Below, piece by piece: positions 1 through 12,310 of a DNA stretch of 64,000 nucleotides. The notes below the pieces were generated by a model. The model was not told where the DNA came from. It saw only the letters and a program-made list of their open reading frames with translations, and searched no databases. Source of the DNA: Liolophura sinensis. Taxonomy: Eukaryota; Mollusca; Polyplacophora; Chitonida; Chitonidae. The translations under genes and the position numbers were made by a program. Positions within the stretch are counted from its first letter, which is position 1, and each line of letters starts with the position of its first letter. Where the stretch lies: assembly GCF_032854445.1 (NCBI RefSeq), contig NC_088301.1:49531116-49595115 (forward strand), in the 5' to 3' direction.

Positions 1-1040
1 AATTGGCTAGCGATTATAGACTTGGAACACCCCTAAATCGTTTACGAGTGGTCTAACGACCCCACAACAGTGACATCCGTCCTTTCAGGCATTTAGGGAG
101 TGCCATACGATGCATATCACCCAGGTATAACGGTCGATTGTCGAGACCGTATTTGCTTCATCATTGTCCTTCTCGGTCACCCATATCTCTTGGCGAAAGA
201 TTTTCTTTTGATCTTGAAAGGCACAAAGTCGAAACGTGTGGTCTTCAAATATAAGACACGTTGAACAAGGCTATTCTTCTCCAATGGATGGAACGCTGAT
301 GACGCTTAATGACATTTGGTAGTTGCACGGCCGTGGGCCAAGGCGGTAGTATAGGTAGGTTTTGCCAGAGAGCGGGCTCCTGTAAATATAAGCCGGGTGT
401 GAATACGTCGACGGTGGTGATGGGCTCTAAAGGAAGAGAGATTGCAGATGTGACACAGAGTTGAGCAGAACCCTCTTGAGTTGTAAGCGGACCCAATGTC
501 TCGACCACTAGCGCATCGAGAAACTGCATTAGAACGAGCCCTGGTGTTAGTAAAGTAAACAGAGTTGGATATTGATAGAAGCCCACGACAAACTGTAGAC
601 TTGTGTACAAATCTGTAAATGTTTGAGGAGGATTGGGACAAGCCGTAAAAACAATAGAGCGGCTCACTTAGGCATAGAGGAGAAGAAAAGATGGGGTCAA
701 AGGGCATTGATGGGAGGTATTCCACATCTTATACAAAAGAATATCAAAACCTCTCTACCACCCACGGCTCATTGTACTTATTTTTCCTATTATTTTTCTT
801 TGTATTTCATATTTACTTGTATTTTTAGTAACTTGTGGGTTTGTTTTACCCCACCAAATGCATTTGTCTCCGTGTGTTTCAGACGTGCTCTCACACAGAC
901 AGTGTTCCTAAGATTTGCGATTGCTACCATATTTTCTACAACAAATGCCGGAAGTACCATACGTAAAACAACTCTAATTTTTGGCTATAGAATGTTAGCA
1001 TTATAAAGCGCGATTATTGAACAAAAGTATTTTTTAACAG
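1..1040. other. Spacer with a GC-richer open stretch, no recognised gene
   Basis: No family recognised. On the minus strand a 140-codon frame (667 to 245) and a 139-codon frame (725 to 306) overlap in different registers. Both open at GTG rather than ATG, which argues against real starts. Downstream on the same strand, short open pieces rich in charged residues continue to about base 60 but in shifting frames. The block is slightly richer in G+C than its surroundings. It may be a decayed coding fragment or chance. Confidence 0.2.
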
Positions 1041-1042
1041 AA

Positions 1043-1573
1043 TAAGAATGCTTCAAAATAAGGACATGGTATTAAGATTAATTGACGGAAAACGTATTCA
1101 ATTCCAATACATATAGAAAGATTGTTCAGTACCAATATATATAGACACACTGTTCAATATCAATACGTATAGGAAGACAGCTCAGTACCAATACATATAA
1201 AAAGACTGTTCAATATCAATACATATAGAAAGACATTACTACTATGACAACAGCATAATCAATAATTACAATTCAAGTTAACGCCTAAAATTTTCATCAT
1301 CAAAGGAAAAAACGAAAGTGGATAGTTCCCTGTGTACCTCTGTCCTCTGCAATTATTCAACCAACGTGTTTTTTTATTGAAGGTAAGAATGCTTCAAAAT
1401 AAGAACTTGGTATAAGGATGAATGGACTAAAAACGTTTTCAATACCAATATAAAAAGATATTATTATCATGACAGCGCCATAATCAGTAATTACAATTCA
1501 AGTTCTAACGCCTAATATCTTCATCATCAAAAGAAAAAAGGGAATAGGTTAGTCCCTTGTGTTCTTCTGTTTT
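1043..1573. repeat. Tandem duplication, copies 1043-1348 and 1383-1573
   Basis: Both copies begin with a TAAGAATGCTTCAAAATAAG-type block. Both then share a segment around AATTACAATTCAAGTT, a TTCATCATCAAA block and a purine run, in the same order. The first copy is about 115 bp longer because an internal 28-bp unit is repeated there (next entry). The copies have diverged by substitutions and small indels, so the duplication is not recent. Confidence 0.8.
1098..1237. repeat. 28-bp minisatellite, about five units
   Basis: Units start with TTCARTAYCAATAYRTATA and continue with a purine-rich stretch containing GA and CTG. They alternate between two sub-types (CAGTACC and CAATATC), which suggests a 56-bp higher-order step. 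The second duplicate copy (about 1437-1470) has a single unit, so the array expanded after the duplication. Confidence 0.75.
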
Positions 1574-2337
1574 TGATGAATTCAGCTTGTCGCACGTGAA
1601 CCATCGACGTGGTACTCGTACGCCTTGCCTGGATTAAACATTCTCAATAAATCTGTTTGCCATTACACTTTCATCATAAAGCACCGAAATGTGGTTTGGA
1701 ATTCTTTGAGCCAATCTCAAACTCGTAGGAGTTAAGTAATGGTAACTTTCAATGCGAAAATGGCTCACTTCAAGTCTGGCCTGCCAAGATATTTTTCCGT
1801 TTATCTAGCTGGTATTAGAGTACCTCTAACATATTTGTGGCATTTTCCTACTGATGTAATAACAATGACCAACAAAATACACACTACCATATAAACAAGT
1901 TATTTAAAACGCTCTCTTGTTGGTAAGGCGTTTGTTTTTGTCCACGATACTTAAGTAATCACAGATATAGCTAAGAGCAGTATGCTCTGCATGACTTTCA
2001 GAATTATACATTAGTAATATATTATTCAAAATATGATTACTACCATTGCTTTTCGCACTTTCATTCCCACCAGTGCCAAAACGTGATCATGAGTGCTGAA
2101 AATCTGTGTTCTAGACCATACTCCTTCTCATCACTTTGAAGGAAATAACCTCTGCATGGATACTTAGAGATTAGGCAAGGCATATTGCTATTATTGTACG
2201 ATTCCACCGATTAATTATTTGTGATTAAAATCGTTACACCGGCTAACCCTGTCACATAGTTAATTTGTAACTTTTTTGAGTCTTTTAATAAACTGAAGCA
2301 AGGAAGAGCAAAGATCACACTTTGATAAATCACAATC
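1574..2337. other. AT-rich spacer, nothing recognised
   Basis: No open frame of note, no splice-bounded exon, RNA gene or repeat seen. Confidence 0.5.
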
Positions 2338-2439
2338 AGAGCATCAATGGCAAAACAGACAGTCATATTTGGCAAGTCTTTAATAAGCTTATTGGCAAGC
2401 TTTTTATAAATCATTGCAAGACAGAAACACACACAACAG

Positions 2440-3296
2440 CATCAGTCACAGCACTGACACGCCACATTTGGTAAGCATTTCATAAATCATTTCATCACAG
2501 ACAGACACACCACAGCGTCACATTTGACACACCATTTATAAATCATTTCATCACAGAAACACACACCACAGCGTCACATCTGGTAAGCATTTTATACATC
2601 ATTTCATCACAGACAGACACACCACAACGTCACAATTGACAAACCATTGAGAAATGAATTCAACACAGAAACACACACCACAGCGTCACATTTGACACAC
2701 CATTTATAAATCATTCCAAAACAGACAGACACACCACAGCGTCACATTTGACACACCAATTATAAATCATTTCAACACAGGCAGACACACCACAGCGTCA
2801 CATTTGACACACCATTTAGAAATGAATTCAACACAGACAGACACACCACTAAGTCACATTTGACAAACCATTTAGAAATAATTTCAACACAGGCAGACAC
2901 AATACAGCATCACATTTGACAAACCATTTATAAATCATTTCAACACAGATAGACACACCACAACGTCACATTTGGCACACCATTTAGAAATGATTTCAAC
3001 ACAGACAGACACACCACTAAGTCACATTTGACAAACCATTTATAAATCATTTCAACACAGAAAGACACACCACAGCGCCACATTTGACAAACCATTTAGA
3101 AATCATTTCAACACACAAACACACACCACAACGTCACATTTGACAAACCATTTAGAAATGAATTCAACACAGACAGACGCACCACAGCGTCACATCTGAC
3201 AAACCATTTATAAATCATTTCAACACAGACAGACACACCACAGCGTCACATTTGACAAACCATTTAGAAATGAATTCAACACAGAAAGACGCGCCA
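2440..3296. repeat. 56-bp tandem repeat, about 15 units
   Basis: Successive GCGTCACATTTG blocks fall at about 2739, 2795, 2851, 2907 and 2963, a strict 56-bp step. Variants mix freely between neighbours (TTTATAAATCATTTC against TTTAGAAATGAATTC; GCGTCAC against AAGTCAC). This mosaic is typical of unequal exchange or gene conversion. Confidence 0.9.
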
Positions 3297-3846
3297 CTAC
3301 ATCTGTGGCAAACAGACACGCCACACTTGGCAAGCTTTTCATAAATAAGTGCATGACAGACACACACCACAGCATCAGTGGCAAAACAGACACGCCACAC
3401 TTGGCAAGCTTTTCATAAATAAGTGCATGACAAACACACACACACCACAGCATCAGTGGCAACACAGACACGCCACACTTGGCAAGCTTTTCATAAATAA
3501 GTGCATGACAAACACACACACACCACAGCATCAGTGGCAACACAGACACGCCACACTAGGCAAGCTTTTCATAAATAAGTGCATGACAAACACACACACA
3601 CCACAGCATCAGTGGCAACACAGACACGCCACACTTGGCAAGCTTTTCATAAATAAGTGCATGACAAACACACACACACACCACAGCATCAGACACGCCA
3701 CACTTGGCAAGCTTTTCATAAATAAGTGCATGACAAACACACACACACCACAGCATCAGTGGCAACACAGACACGCCACACTAGGCAAGCTTTTCATAAA
3801 TAAGTGCATGACAGACACACACACCACAGCATCAGTGGCAACACAA
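3297..3846. repeat. 78-bp HindIII-type tandem repeat, seven units
   Basis: The block CAAGCTTTTCATAAATAAG starts at 3331, 3405, 3483, 3561, 3639, 3708 and 3786, giving steps of 74, 78, 78, 78, 69 and 78 bp. Units are nearly identical and so younger than the flanking 56-bp units. The 69-bp unit has lost the GTGGCAACACA block, and the number of CA dinucleotides varies. The apparent 26-residue repeat proteins on both strands are products of the period. Confidence 0.93.
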
Positions 3847-4290
3847 TAAAAACTTCCAATAAATTGCTTTAAAAAAAACACTCAAAACATCAATGGCAAC
3901 ACAGACTGGCCAAATGAATACAGATTTTTTTATAAATCATTGGATGATAGAGATACACACCGTATAGCAACCATGGGAACACAGACATGCCCCTTTTTGA
4001 CAAGCTGTATACATGAGAGACAGATTCCACACAGCAATGCAGACGTGCCAAATGTGGCCAGTCTTTTTATAAATCACTTCACGACAGAAATACATGCCGC
4101 GGAATCAGTGGCAACACAGACACGCCACATTTGGCAAGCTTTCAATAAATCACTTCCAGTCAAGCACTCAAAGCATCAAGGCCACCGCAAACACGCCAAA
4201 TGAAGCCATTTTTTAAATGTAAATCATTGCATGACAGAAATACACACCATATACACACACGTTTAAAAAGCTTTTTATAAATAAAACTCG

Positions 4291-5834
4291 CGGATATGCT
4301 TTAGTGCAGACGTCTTTCACATAGTATCGCATATTTGACAGGTTACACAAGGGACAAACCGGACATTGGCACACATAACGAAAAATATCAGGTAAAGTTT
4401 TTGTGTATAATTTTACACACTGACATCAGTTTGGGAGAAACTTAAAATAACTGTCGCACGATTTGTCATGCGTTAATATACTGTTGTGTGTTAGGAAATA
4501 CCTGAACATAACAACGCTAAATTCTTGTATTACGGTAATATGTGCAGGGTTAAAGGTTATCCAGGGCATTAGAAAAGTTGGTATTGTCCCCATAGTACAA
4601 TAAACATCGCATACCATATCCTCGCAAAGCTAGGCAATTTCCCTTTCCCCATTCAAAATTTCCAACTTGAAGAATCGCCTTCTGTATTAATCGTAAATAT
4701 TCATTATCGTTATATGTGTATACCATAATATAATTTGACATAACTGACCGACATTAGTCACTCATATCTTATTGAACTATTTTATCAGCTCGCTCAAAGG
4801 ACTGATTCGTTGCTTTTGGACTACGCCCAAGGTGGGTTCCCAAGGACCACCTAATATACAGATACTGAGTAAAGCTTGCCTATCTCCGCATGTGCCGACA
4901 ATATGAGAGCAAGACCGCCTTCTGAGGGAGACAGCATCCCGAGGGACCCTTGCCGCTAACTTTTCTGTTTTCTTTTCGTTTGATACTTTCCAGATTTTAA
5001 CGTTGAATTTTGGTTGACACAAAATCTACCGTTTTGACAGATTCACTTGCTTTCCGTCCATATAGCTGCTTCAAGCAGACCCGCCCGAGTCTGACAGTGA
5101 TTTTCCATAGGTCTACCGTAATCTATTTTCAACACTGTGCGACCTGAAAAGACAACGTATAAAATATATGTAAGCAAACTCTAGTTCATGTCAAAAGGTC
5201 TTATCAGTTAAAGTTGAAAATAAAAAAGTACACAAATTAGAATGGAATAATTAAAACTTTTTTGGGGGGTTTCATTTCATTTTTGATTTGTCTCTGACGA
5301 ACTTTGTAACCCTACCTATTTATTGGAATATATTACGTCAATTCAAGGTTAAAGCTTTGTTTATGGTTATTATTGACATTGCAAAGCTATTTTTGCACAT
5401 TGACGATGATGGAAAAGACGATAAGCTGTGATTAAATAGGTCTTAGGAAAGATAGTTCATCCAATCACGCCAATGATCTTTGGAAAAAAATTGTTTTGGA
5501 TTAAGGATCCTTGTTCCTGCTTGTTATCTTTTATACAAGACAAATAACAACGTCACACTGGTATGCGACTCTAATGCACTGTACAGGTGTATGTATATAA
5601 ATCGGTTGTTTTGACACAGTTTAACTTTTTGTGTTCTTCAGCTTTAACGAATGTGTCGTCCGAGCGGTTACTATAGAGAGTCGAAGTTGGTCGTTCTGAC
5701 GTATTACCTCGAAGAGACACAAGTTTGCAAAAATTAGTCAAAGGCTCTTTGTTGTGTTGTATTAAATTCGAGACCACTTGGTCTCTGCCAATGACGAACC
5801 AGTAAATTACCAAAGGTCTCTTACACCCGAGAAA
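4291..5834. other. AT-rich spacer, nothing recognised
   Basis: Only short open frames, none with a family signature. A 6-bp inverted repeat, GAGACC ACTT GGTCTC, lies near 5770. No RNA gene or mobile element seen. Confidence 0.45.
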
Positions 5835-5925
5835 CTCATTTAAGTGAAAATCATTTAAGTAGTGCGTTAACCAACAAATAAATCAAGTCAAATCAATCAA
5901 TCAGTCAACCAAACAATCATGATAC
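5835..5925 (+). mobile_element. Possible decayed SINE-like 3' tail
   Basis: The order TTTAAGTGAAAAT, AGTAGTGCGTTAACCAAC, then AAATAAATC and CAATCAATCA parallels the clearer copy at 52965-53025 (TATAAGTAAAAT, GGCGTAAAACACCAATC, (AAAT)n). The match is partial and only by eye, and the 5' part is not recognisable. Simple CAAT/CAGT repetition could give part of the resemblance by chance. Confidence 0.35.
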
Positions 5926-7930
5926 TCTCTCAGTATATGCTGTATCTGCTGATACCAAACCGAAACATGCTTGGTCGAGCTCTTCAACAAGCTGTTGTTT
6001 TCAATTTATGTCTCACTGAAGAAGACAAGAACAATTTTATTTCCTGTCACGTAATTATCAGGGTTGTTTGTCTTTTAATTAATGTAAGGAAAGAATAATA
6101 AAAGGTCTTCACGAAGTTTCCCTAGAAATGTTAGCGACAGCATTCATTACAGTTTATAAAAGATTAAAATAAATTCAGACAGGAACGTGAACATCCATTG
6201 TTTACAGATATATAGGTTCATCAAAGAATGTAGAAACGTGGTTCCCTGTCTTGGTATAGTTCAAAGACTATGTACATACATCCTGACCACAAGTGGGCCA
6301 ATTCCAACGTGCCCGGTGAACATATTAAATTCGCATGTCTGCAAAAAAGATACAGTTGTGCGAAATATGTGAGGCTGTGTTTGTACTAGCAGATGTTGGT
6401 CCCCAAGGTTCTCTTTGGTTCCGCTCACCAGAGACGGAATTACGCAAACCTGGGCGGTAAAAATGGGAGGGGAAAAAGTTTGAAAAAATATAATAACCAA
6501 CACGGCGATATTCTAGGTGGTCTAAATTAATCCCATCTTTGTTTGTGCTGAACAGTCAAATCGTATGTTCTGGGTTCGTTACAAAAACAGCATAAAACTA
6601 TATACCGAAGCTGTATTAATAACATTTGTGATCGCGTCTTCGTCTCCTCGAGTGCATGTTCATCGCTGAAGAGTGACAGTCTGGATTCAGGTTTTGTTAT
6701 AGCTTGTTTCCCTGAATACAGTTGGAGACAAATGTTTTTAGTGACTAAACTATACCTTTAGTTACGAAAGGATAATACCCAGACTGACGTACCATAAAAA
6801 TCGGTGTCTTCATGGACATAAGTCACTGATATTTGGCATTAAGACACATTTTGTGGTGTGAAAACAAGCTGTCATTTGGGATTGATGATTTACCGGATAA
6901 CGGCGAACATTTTCTCTAAAGTGTCCTAACAGCGCAACTTTGATCGGCTTCACCTATATAGTCTTTATAGGACTTTAAAGGAGTCGAGTATTTTCCAACT
7001 TCTATTGGCTGTTCCTGGATTCAGTGCTACAATAAGTTGAATGACCGAAATCGGTGCTAAACAACGAAGTCAGGTAGGTACGGAACAACAAAAGCGAGTC
7101 AATAATAACGCCATGAAGACGCGTCTAAATGCGTAGTAAATGGAATTTTAGCCCAGGCTTAAGCGAATATTAGCCTTAAATGTTAATGGACTTTTCAACA
7201 AGTGGTGGCGATCCCTGACTAGCGCACAACCTGTACACACCGCCGTTTCTGTTTACAACAACTACATGCATTGTGCACTGTGTACAGAGCAGTATTTTGC
7301 TGCTTTGTCATCTCAATTTTAAGTGTCCCACTTTCTGGGCTAGGTATGGAATGGATTAAATGACGATGATTATTTCTCAAATAAGAAAAAAAAAACACAC
7401 TTCCTGAAGGTCAGTGATTAGGAAGTTGTTCCTATTAAAGTCGCAGGACTGATTTAAACCGGGCACAAAATAATTCAGTTATTATACATCACAATAGCGA
7501 TCAAAAAAGAAAACATGCGATTATTTACAGCAGTAGGCCAATATAAACTCAGCCATACGTAGCATAATTTCGTTTTATTTATTACAAATACTGGTAGTTT
7601 TTATCATTTGACATGGACGCGACTGCCTATAAATTTTACCTACATGCTCATACAAATCTAGGTAAAACGTGATGAAGTTGTTTTCACTTCGGATTATTTT
7701 GCGTAGAGCCAAATCCAGTAGGTCAGTCCGCATCAGCCTCGTGGATACAACACATATGTCCTCCTTATCACAGTTGGTTTGCAGACGCGCGGAAGCAGAC
7801 ACAACTGTCCTTATTATTCGCCTATACATCAAATGCAAGTACAAATATAGATCCCTCGCTGTAGTTGGTTTACTCCGGGGAAGCCGCAGATATTCGTCAA
7901 AAAATCATACATTTAAAAATGTTCATATTT
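5926..7930. other. Spacer, nothing recognised
   Basis: Short frames only (for example 6187-6372 + and 6261-6503 -), overlapping on opposite strands and without family motifs. No repeat or RNA gene seen. Confidence 0.45.
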
Positions 7931-7974
7931 AATAATAAACGTTGAAAGTACCCCTTACTTTCAGCGTTTATTAT
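7931..7974. repeat. 20-bp stem hairpin
   Basis: Arm 7931-7950 pairs with arm 7955-7974 across a CCCC loop. As RNA every one of the 20 positions pairs, with one G-U wobble. This is the longest compact inverted repeat I found. The stem is A/U-rich at its base. It could be a folded-back mobile-element remnant or an RNA hairpin; a 20-bp stem with a 4-nt loop is shorter than an animal microRNA precursor. Confidence 0.75.
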
Positions 7975-7975
7975 T

Positions 7976-10332
7976 GCAGTTTATTTGAGATAGCGTTTTC
8001 AAGACGTACACCGGTTTCACAGGCAAGTTCAGCATGTCATTTGAATACGAATACAATGAAGAGACTATCTGAACACTCATCACTGTTGAAAGTTTCAACA
8101 AACAGTACTGCATATTGACTTTAAACGTTTAACCGTGCCATTTCCGAGACAGTTAACTTTTAGTATGAGCCTTCCTTTAACCTGACCTGGTTTTGGGTCA
8201 TTGGCAAGTTCCGTTCGGAACTGAACTGAATGCGGTGTAACCATGCACGCTATACGCCCTCAAATTGGACACAACTTGCCCGACTTAACACTGCATGATA
8301 TGATATGACATGGCTGTTTAAACTGAGGAGTTTGAATCCCGTTTTTAGTTTACGTTCCTACTGCATTGGTTGCATAGTTTGACATTTTCATAGGTTCAGA
8401 AGACCGAAAAGGTTTATGCGTTCAGCAGTTAATATATGTTACTACAGAAGGGCTTTAAATCAAGACGAAATGTCCTACTTAAGCTTGAGGATTAATACTC
8501 GCCTGTATATAAACGCATACATGTAGCTGAGCCTATAACGGTTGAGATTTGAAGAAGTATGGGAAGATAATTAAGTGCTTGCTGACGTTAAATCCGTTTA
8601 CTCATGGTATTATAACGAGCTGAATTAAGCGTAGCCTTGTTTAAAGTGTGTCACCAGCGAAGCACAGAATCATGGGGTTAGGGTTATGACTTAAATGGGT
8701 TGAGAGTAAAAATGTCCTAAGAGAAGTACGTCAGCAGGGTGGTTGCAGCCTGCAGTGTTTGAGCACAAACCATGTCAGGACGTCATAGCAAAATATGCAT
8801 CATAAATCAAGAAATACGATTGTAGGTTGATAACACAATTGTTTCACAAACCCGAAGTTCAATATTGGATCCTTTGAAACCTATTCATATGCTACACAAT
8901 TTTGAGAAAGCTACAGCTGCTACAATGCTGTCTTTTGTTTGTAGCGTTTTGTTTTTATGAGTATATACTTATTCCTTAGTAATGCAAGAGTTTCTAAGAA
9001 TTAGGTCATGTATGATTATCGCGATAGTGAGTATTATAAGTAAAGTAGGCAGTCATATCAACGTTACTATGGACAACAAAATGATTTGTCTCGTTAAATA
9101 ACCCTTCGGAGAAAGATTCAGCGAAAACAAAGACGGACCTGATAAATCTTGTTTGACCTGAATTGCCGAGAAAGGGGAAAGAGTTTCCAAAGAGCCTATT
9201 CCTCGTGAACCGACTTCTCTGGGAAAATTCTTTTTGTATAACACTTTATGTTTGTTTGTGAAAACCATGTATGTGCTTAATGGGTATACGAATCAAACTT
9301 CCACAAAAGATAGAGGGTGCTCGACATTCTTCTCCTGATATCCTTTACAACAATAGAATACAATACATATATAAATATCCGTATTTAGAAGAAAATACTA
9401 ATGCCAGTCTAATGATGTTTAATTCATAACAAATGAAATTTCAGAAAATTGTTTTTTTTTACCGGAAGTAAGGACTTCGTGGACCAGTTTGTTCCATCCA
9501 AACATTCAACTTTGCTATACGATCACAACTACAATGTATCATTTGTCTTGTCAGATCAAATGATGAAAACAATATATCAATACGCCTTCATGTAAAATCA
9601 CACAGAGATGAGATAACTGGATCAGATAACACCAGCTCGTTTTTTTCCACGGGTCTGATTGTGGTCTCTTTTGGTCTCTTTGTTTCAATAGCTTGACGCC
9701 CCAATAAAACTGTTAATGATGTTGTACAATTATCTTTCTCACTAGTCTTTTTACCTCTACAGTTATGTTATCAGAGTCTTTGTACATTCTGATACATGCC
9801 CTGTTAGGCCGGATGAGGGTCGAGCGATAACTTTTTCTGAATACCTCCTTACTTTTTCGCAAATAAGACGATTTCGATTCAGATTTCTGTAATAAAATTA
9901 ACTCCAAACAAAAATGACAAGCAAGATCTTCTACCACTGACTGACACGAGCAGGGTATCAGTCGTGACGAACTCCGCCCTCCTGTAATAGTGATCTATAA
10001 AACCTTCTCAAGGTGAATCAGCTTGTTCAATAGATAAACGGACTATATACCGGCTCTATTTGTAAATACGGCTTGAGAGCTGAGTCACGCTTACCATCAT
10101 AAAACATCACTTTTACTGGGTCACAAAATCAACGTATAATGCCCAAATTATTTTACACAATCAAACAAAGAATCCATTTCCGCAGGTAACGCAGCTATAT
10201 TATTTGTCATGTTTTCTTTAGGCTTCCTTTCATGTGAATGATATGGAGGTGTATGTTTGTTTTAATGAACAATGTTGGAAAATCAGGGTATAAACTATAT
10301 AGGCTAGTGCCTATTGCAGTGCAGCAAAGCTC
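7976..10332. other. Spacer, nothing recognised
   Basis: Contains a short palindrome, TGTTGAAA G TTTCAACA, at 8084-8100 and otherwise unremarkable sequence. Minus-strand frames at 9053-9268 and 9713-9937 have no recognisable motif. Confidence 0.45.
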
Positions 10333-10845
10333 TGATGAGTGCCTGCTGAAAATTACAAATCTCGGATGAATGTCTACAAAAGAGTAGAAAATGCCAGATG
10401 ATTGCCTAACAAAGAGTAAAAATGACTGGATGACTGATAAATAGAGAAAAATGCCTACTCAAACGTTAGAAATCTTTGATGAATGCCTACTCAAGAGTAG
10501 ACTGCTGAAAAGTAGAAATATCGGAGGAATGCCTACTGAAAAGCAGAAAGCTCGGATGAATGCCTACCAAAGTACAGAATTGCCCACAGGAAAATAGAGA
10601 AGCTCTGCTAAAGAGTAGGTAGCCCGAGTTTGTTGTTTACTGAAGAACACAAATGCCGAATGAGTGCCTACTGAAGAGTAGAAAAATCTGACGGGTGCCT
10701 ACTGAACAGTAAAAAAACCTATGATGAGTGCCTACTGAAGATTAGATATTCCGGACGAGTAACTACTTAGAGTAGAAAATCACAGATGACTGCCTACTTA
10801 CTTGAGAACTGAAAATCCAGGATGAGTGTACTGGAGAGTCAGAGA
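10333..10845. repeat. Degenerate minisatellite of about 33-38 bp
   Basis: At least a dozen diverged copies of a unit reading roughly GATGAGTGCCTACTGAAGAG followed by TAGAAAATC. Most units carry CTACT-GAAG-AGTAG, an inverted repeat that can form a small stem. Unit length varies and copies differ widely, so the array is old. Confidence 0.75.
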
Positions 10846-12286
10846 CGTACATAATGTTAAACGCTGTTCCAATTTGTACATTTTCAGGTTTATTTTAATA
10901 CTCAGGGAGAGCTGGGGAAGGGGGCAGCCGTGTGATTTGTTGCTGTAAGAGAGATATTCTGTCGGTGTATAGATCGCTTGAACGGATCATTTCCGTTCAT
11001 TCTATGCAAAAATAGCTTTGTGTCATTGTGATATGGCATTATTATAACGTGTGTTGAAGTCTTGCCTATACACCATGCATTATATTTAGCTAACCCACTT
11101 AGTCGGCAAGTAAATACTCAATATCACCCAAATATTCTGTATGTCACTTGGGGCCATAAACCAAAAGAATCTTTTTTTTAGAACTGACGAAATCAAGTAT
11201 ATCGCGCGCAGGGGTGACCTACAACACTATACAACACTCGGTTTGACGCATAGGTATTGAGGACGTCAAAGATTAACTGACATGAATTTCAAAACGAAAT
11301 TACGGTTTACATCAGCCATAGACTGCATTTCAAGTTGGCCTTGTCGTATACAGAGTGTGTGTACTGTCACGTGCAACCCCACGGGTTAATTGCCAACGTG
11401 ACCCAAGCCACGTGCCTATACAGTCAAATTATAAAACGCTGGCCATCAGTTTATAATCTTTCTCCTCGGTGATATAGCTACTTCACTGTTGTCCGTTAAT
11501 GTTCCACCAACGCATATACTGGCTGTGTTTATTTCAGTCATTTTCATTAGGTTACAGCCTTGATGACTCAGCAGTTATTCGGAGGATAAAAAGTTTTCAT
11601 ACCTGTCTCCAGTTGATTTTTCTGGCCCAGATTTTTCGATATTCATGCTCGTGTATATAAGATGGTACCGAGTGGAACAGGAGATACAAAACACAGGCAT
11701 CAGCTGACTCTAAGCGGCTATCATATGACCTTAAGTCACGTGAACAATTTCAGTGTCACGTCTCGGCTGTAATCGCATTGTGAATTGTGTATTAAACTGC
11801 GATACAAACACTTACCTTGTCGATAACAGGAGCCAGCGAGACAGGCTTTTGGCATCCACACAGTCTGTACCTGTCAACTGACAGCTAAGCTCTCCACTGT
11901 TCTATACTGCTCCGAGATGTTTTTTTTCTTTTCAAAACAACCTTGACGGATACTGTATCAGTTTCCCTCAAAGTTTTTTGCCTAAAATTGTTTACGATAT
12001 ACCTAGTAACATCTCAATATATCCGCAACACAAACTACAAGAAAGTAAGGCGAACCATATTGTTCTCCCAAGTTGAGATTCCACACATTTTTCCAATTTA
12101 AACCTCCTTTAGTAAGCTTAAATCCAATGACTAATTTAAATACATGTACACAATTTTTGATCCTCCCGAAGACACATCTCCGCACATCTCATTTATTCAC
12201 GCACTTGTCTCACGTCACGTGATTTAATTCGAGGCTTCTTTCCCATCAAAGAGATGGTTTGTGACTGAATTGCAAATGAGCCCAAA
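10846..12286. other. Spacer with CACGTG boxes
   Basis: No gene recognised. Contains GTCACGTGC at 11366, CACGTG at 11409, GTCACGTGA at 11735 and GTCACGTGAT at 12214, the start of the cluster described in the findings. The 60-codon minus frame at 12003-12185 has no family motif. Confidence 0.45.
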
Positions 12287-12310
12287 GGTCGGACAATTTG
12301 TTGTCCGACC
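12287..12310. repeat. Perfect 10-bp hairpin
   Basis: GGTCGGACAA and TTGTCCGACC flank a TTTG loop with no mismatch. It is followed by ATGATAAAAC rather than a T run, and no transcribed gene is visible here, so a terminator or RNA role is not supported. Confidence 0.7.

Larger units (their letters stand above)
2338..4290. repeat. Composite satellite array
   Basis: Nearly 2 kb of head-to-tail copies of one sequence family: a CACAGCRTCA block, a CACATTTG-type block, then ATAAATCATTTC or ATAAATAAGTGC, then ACAGACAGACACAC. About 2440-3296 has 56-bp units. 3297-3846 has longer 74-78-bp units with an extra GTGGCAACACAGACACGCC block and an AAGCTT. The two ends (2338-2440 and 3847-4290) are decayed long-type units. 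Both strands stay open in the long part because 78 is divisible by 3; this is not a gene. Confidence 0.92.

Noticed and set aside
3297-3846. Regular repeats suggesting a CRISPR array
   Set aside because: The whole unit repeats with no unique spacers, and the genome is eukaryotic.
3349-3849. 166-codon frame of 26-residue repeats, and matching minus-strand frames at 3220-3774
   Set aside because: Open on both strands only because the satellite period (78 bp) is a multiple of three; no promoter or splice context.
8675-8690. GGGGTTAGGGTTATG, telomere-like
   Set aside because: Only two TTAGGG-like units; chance.
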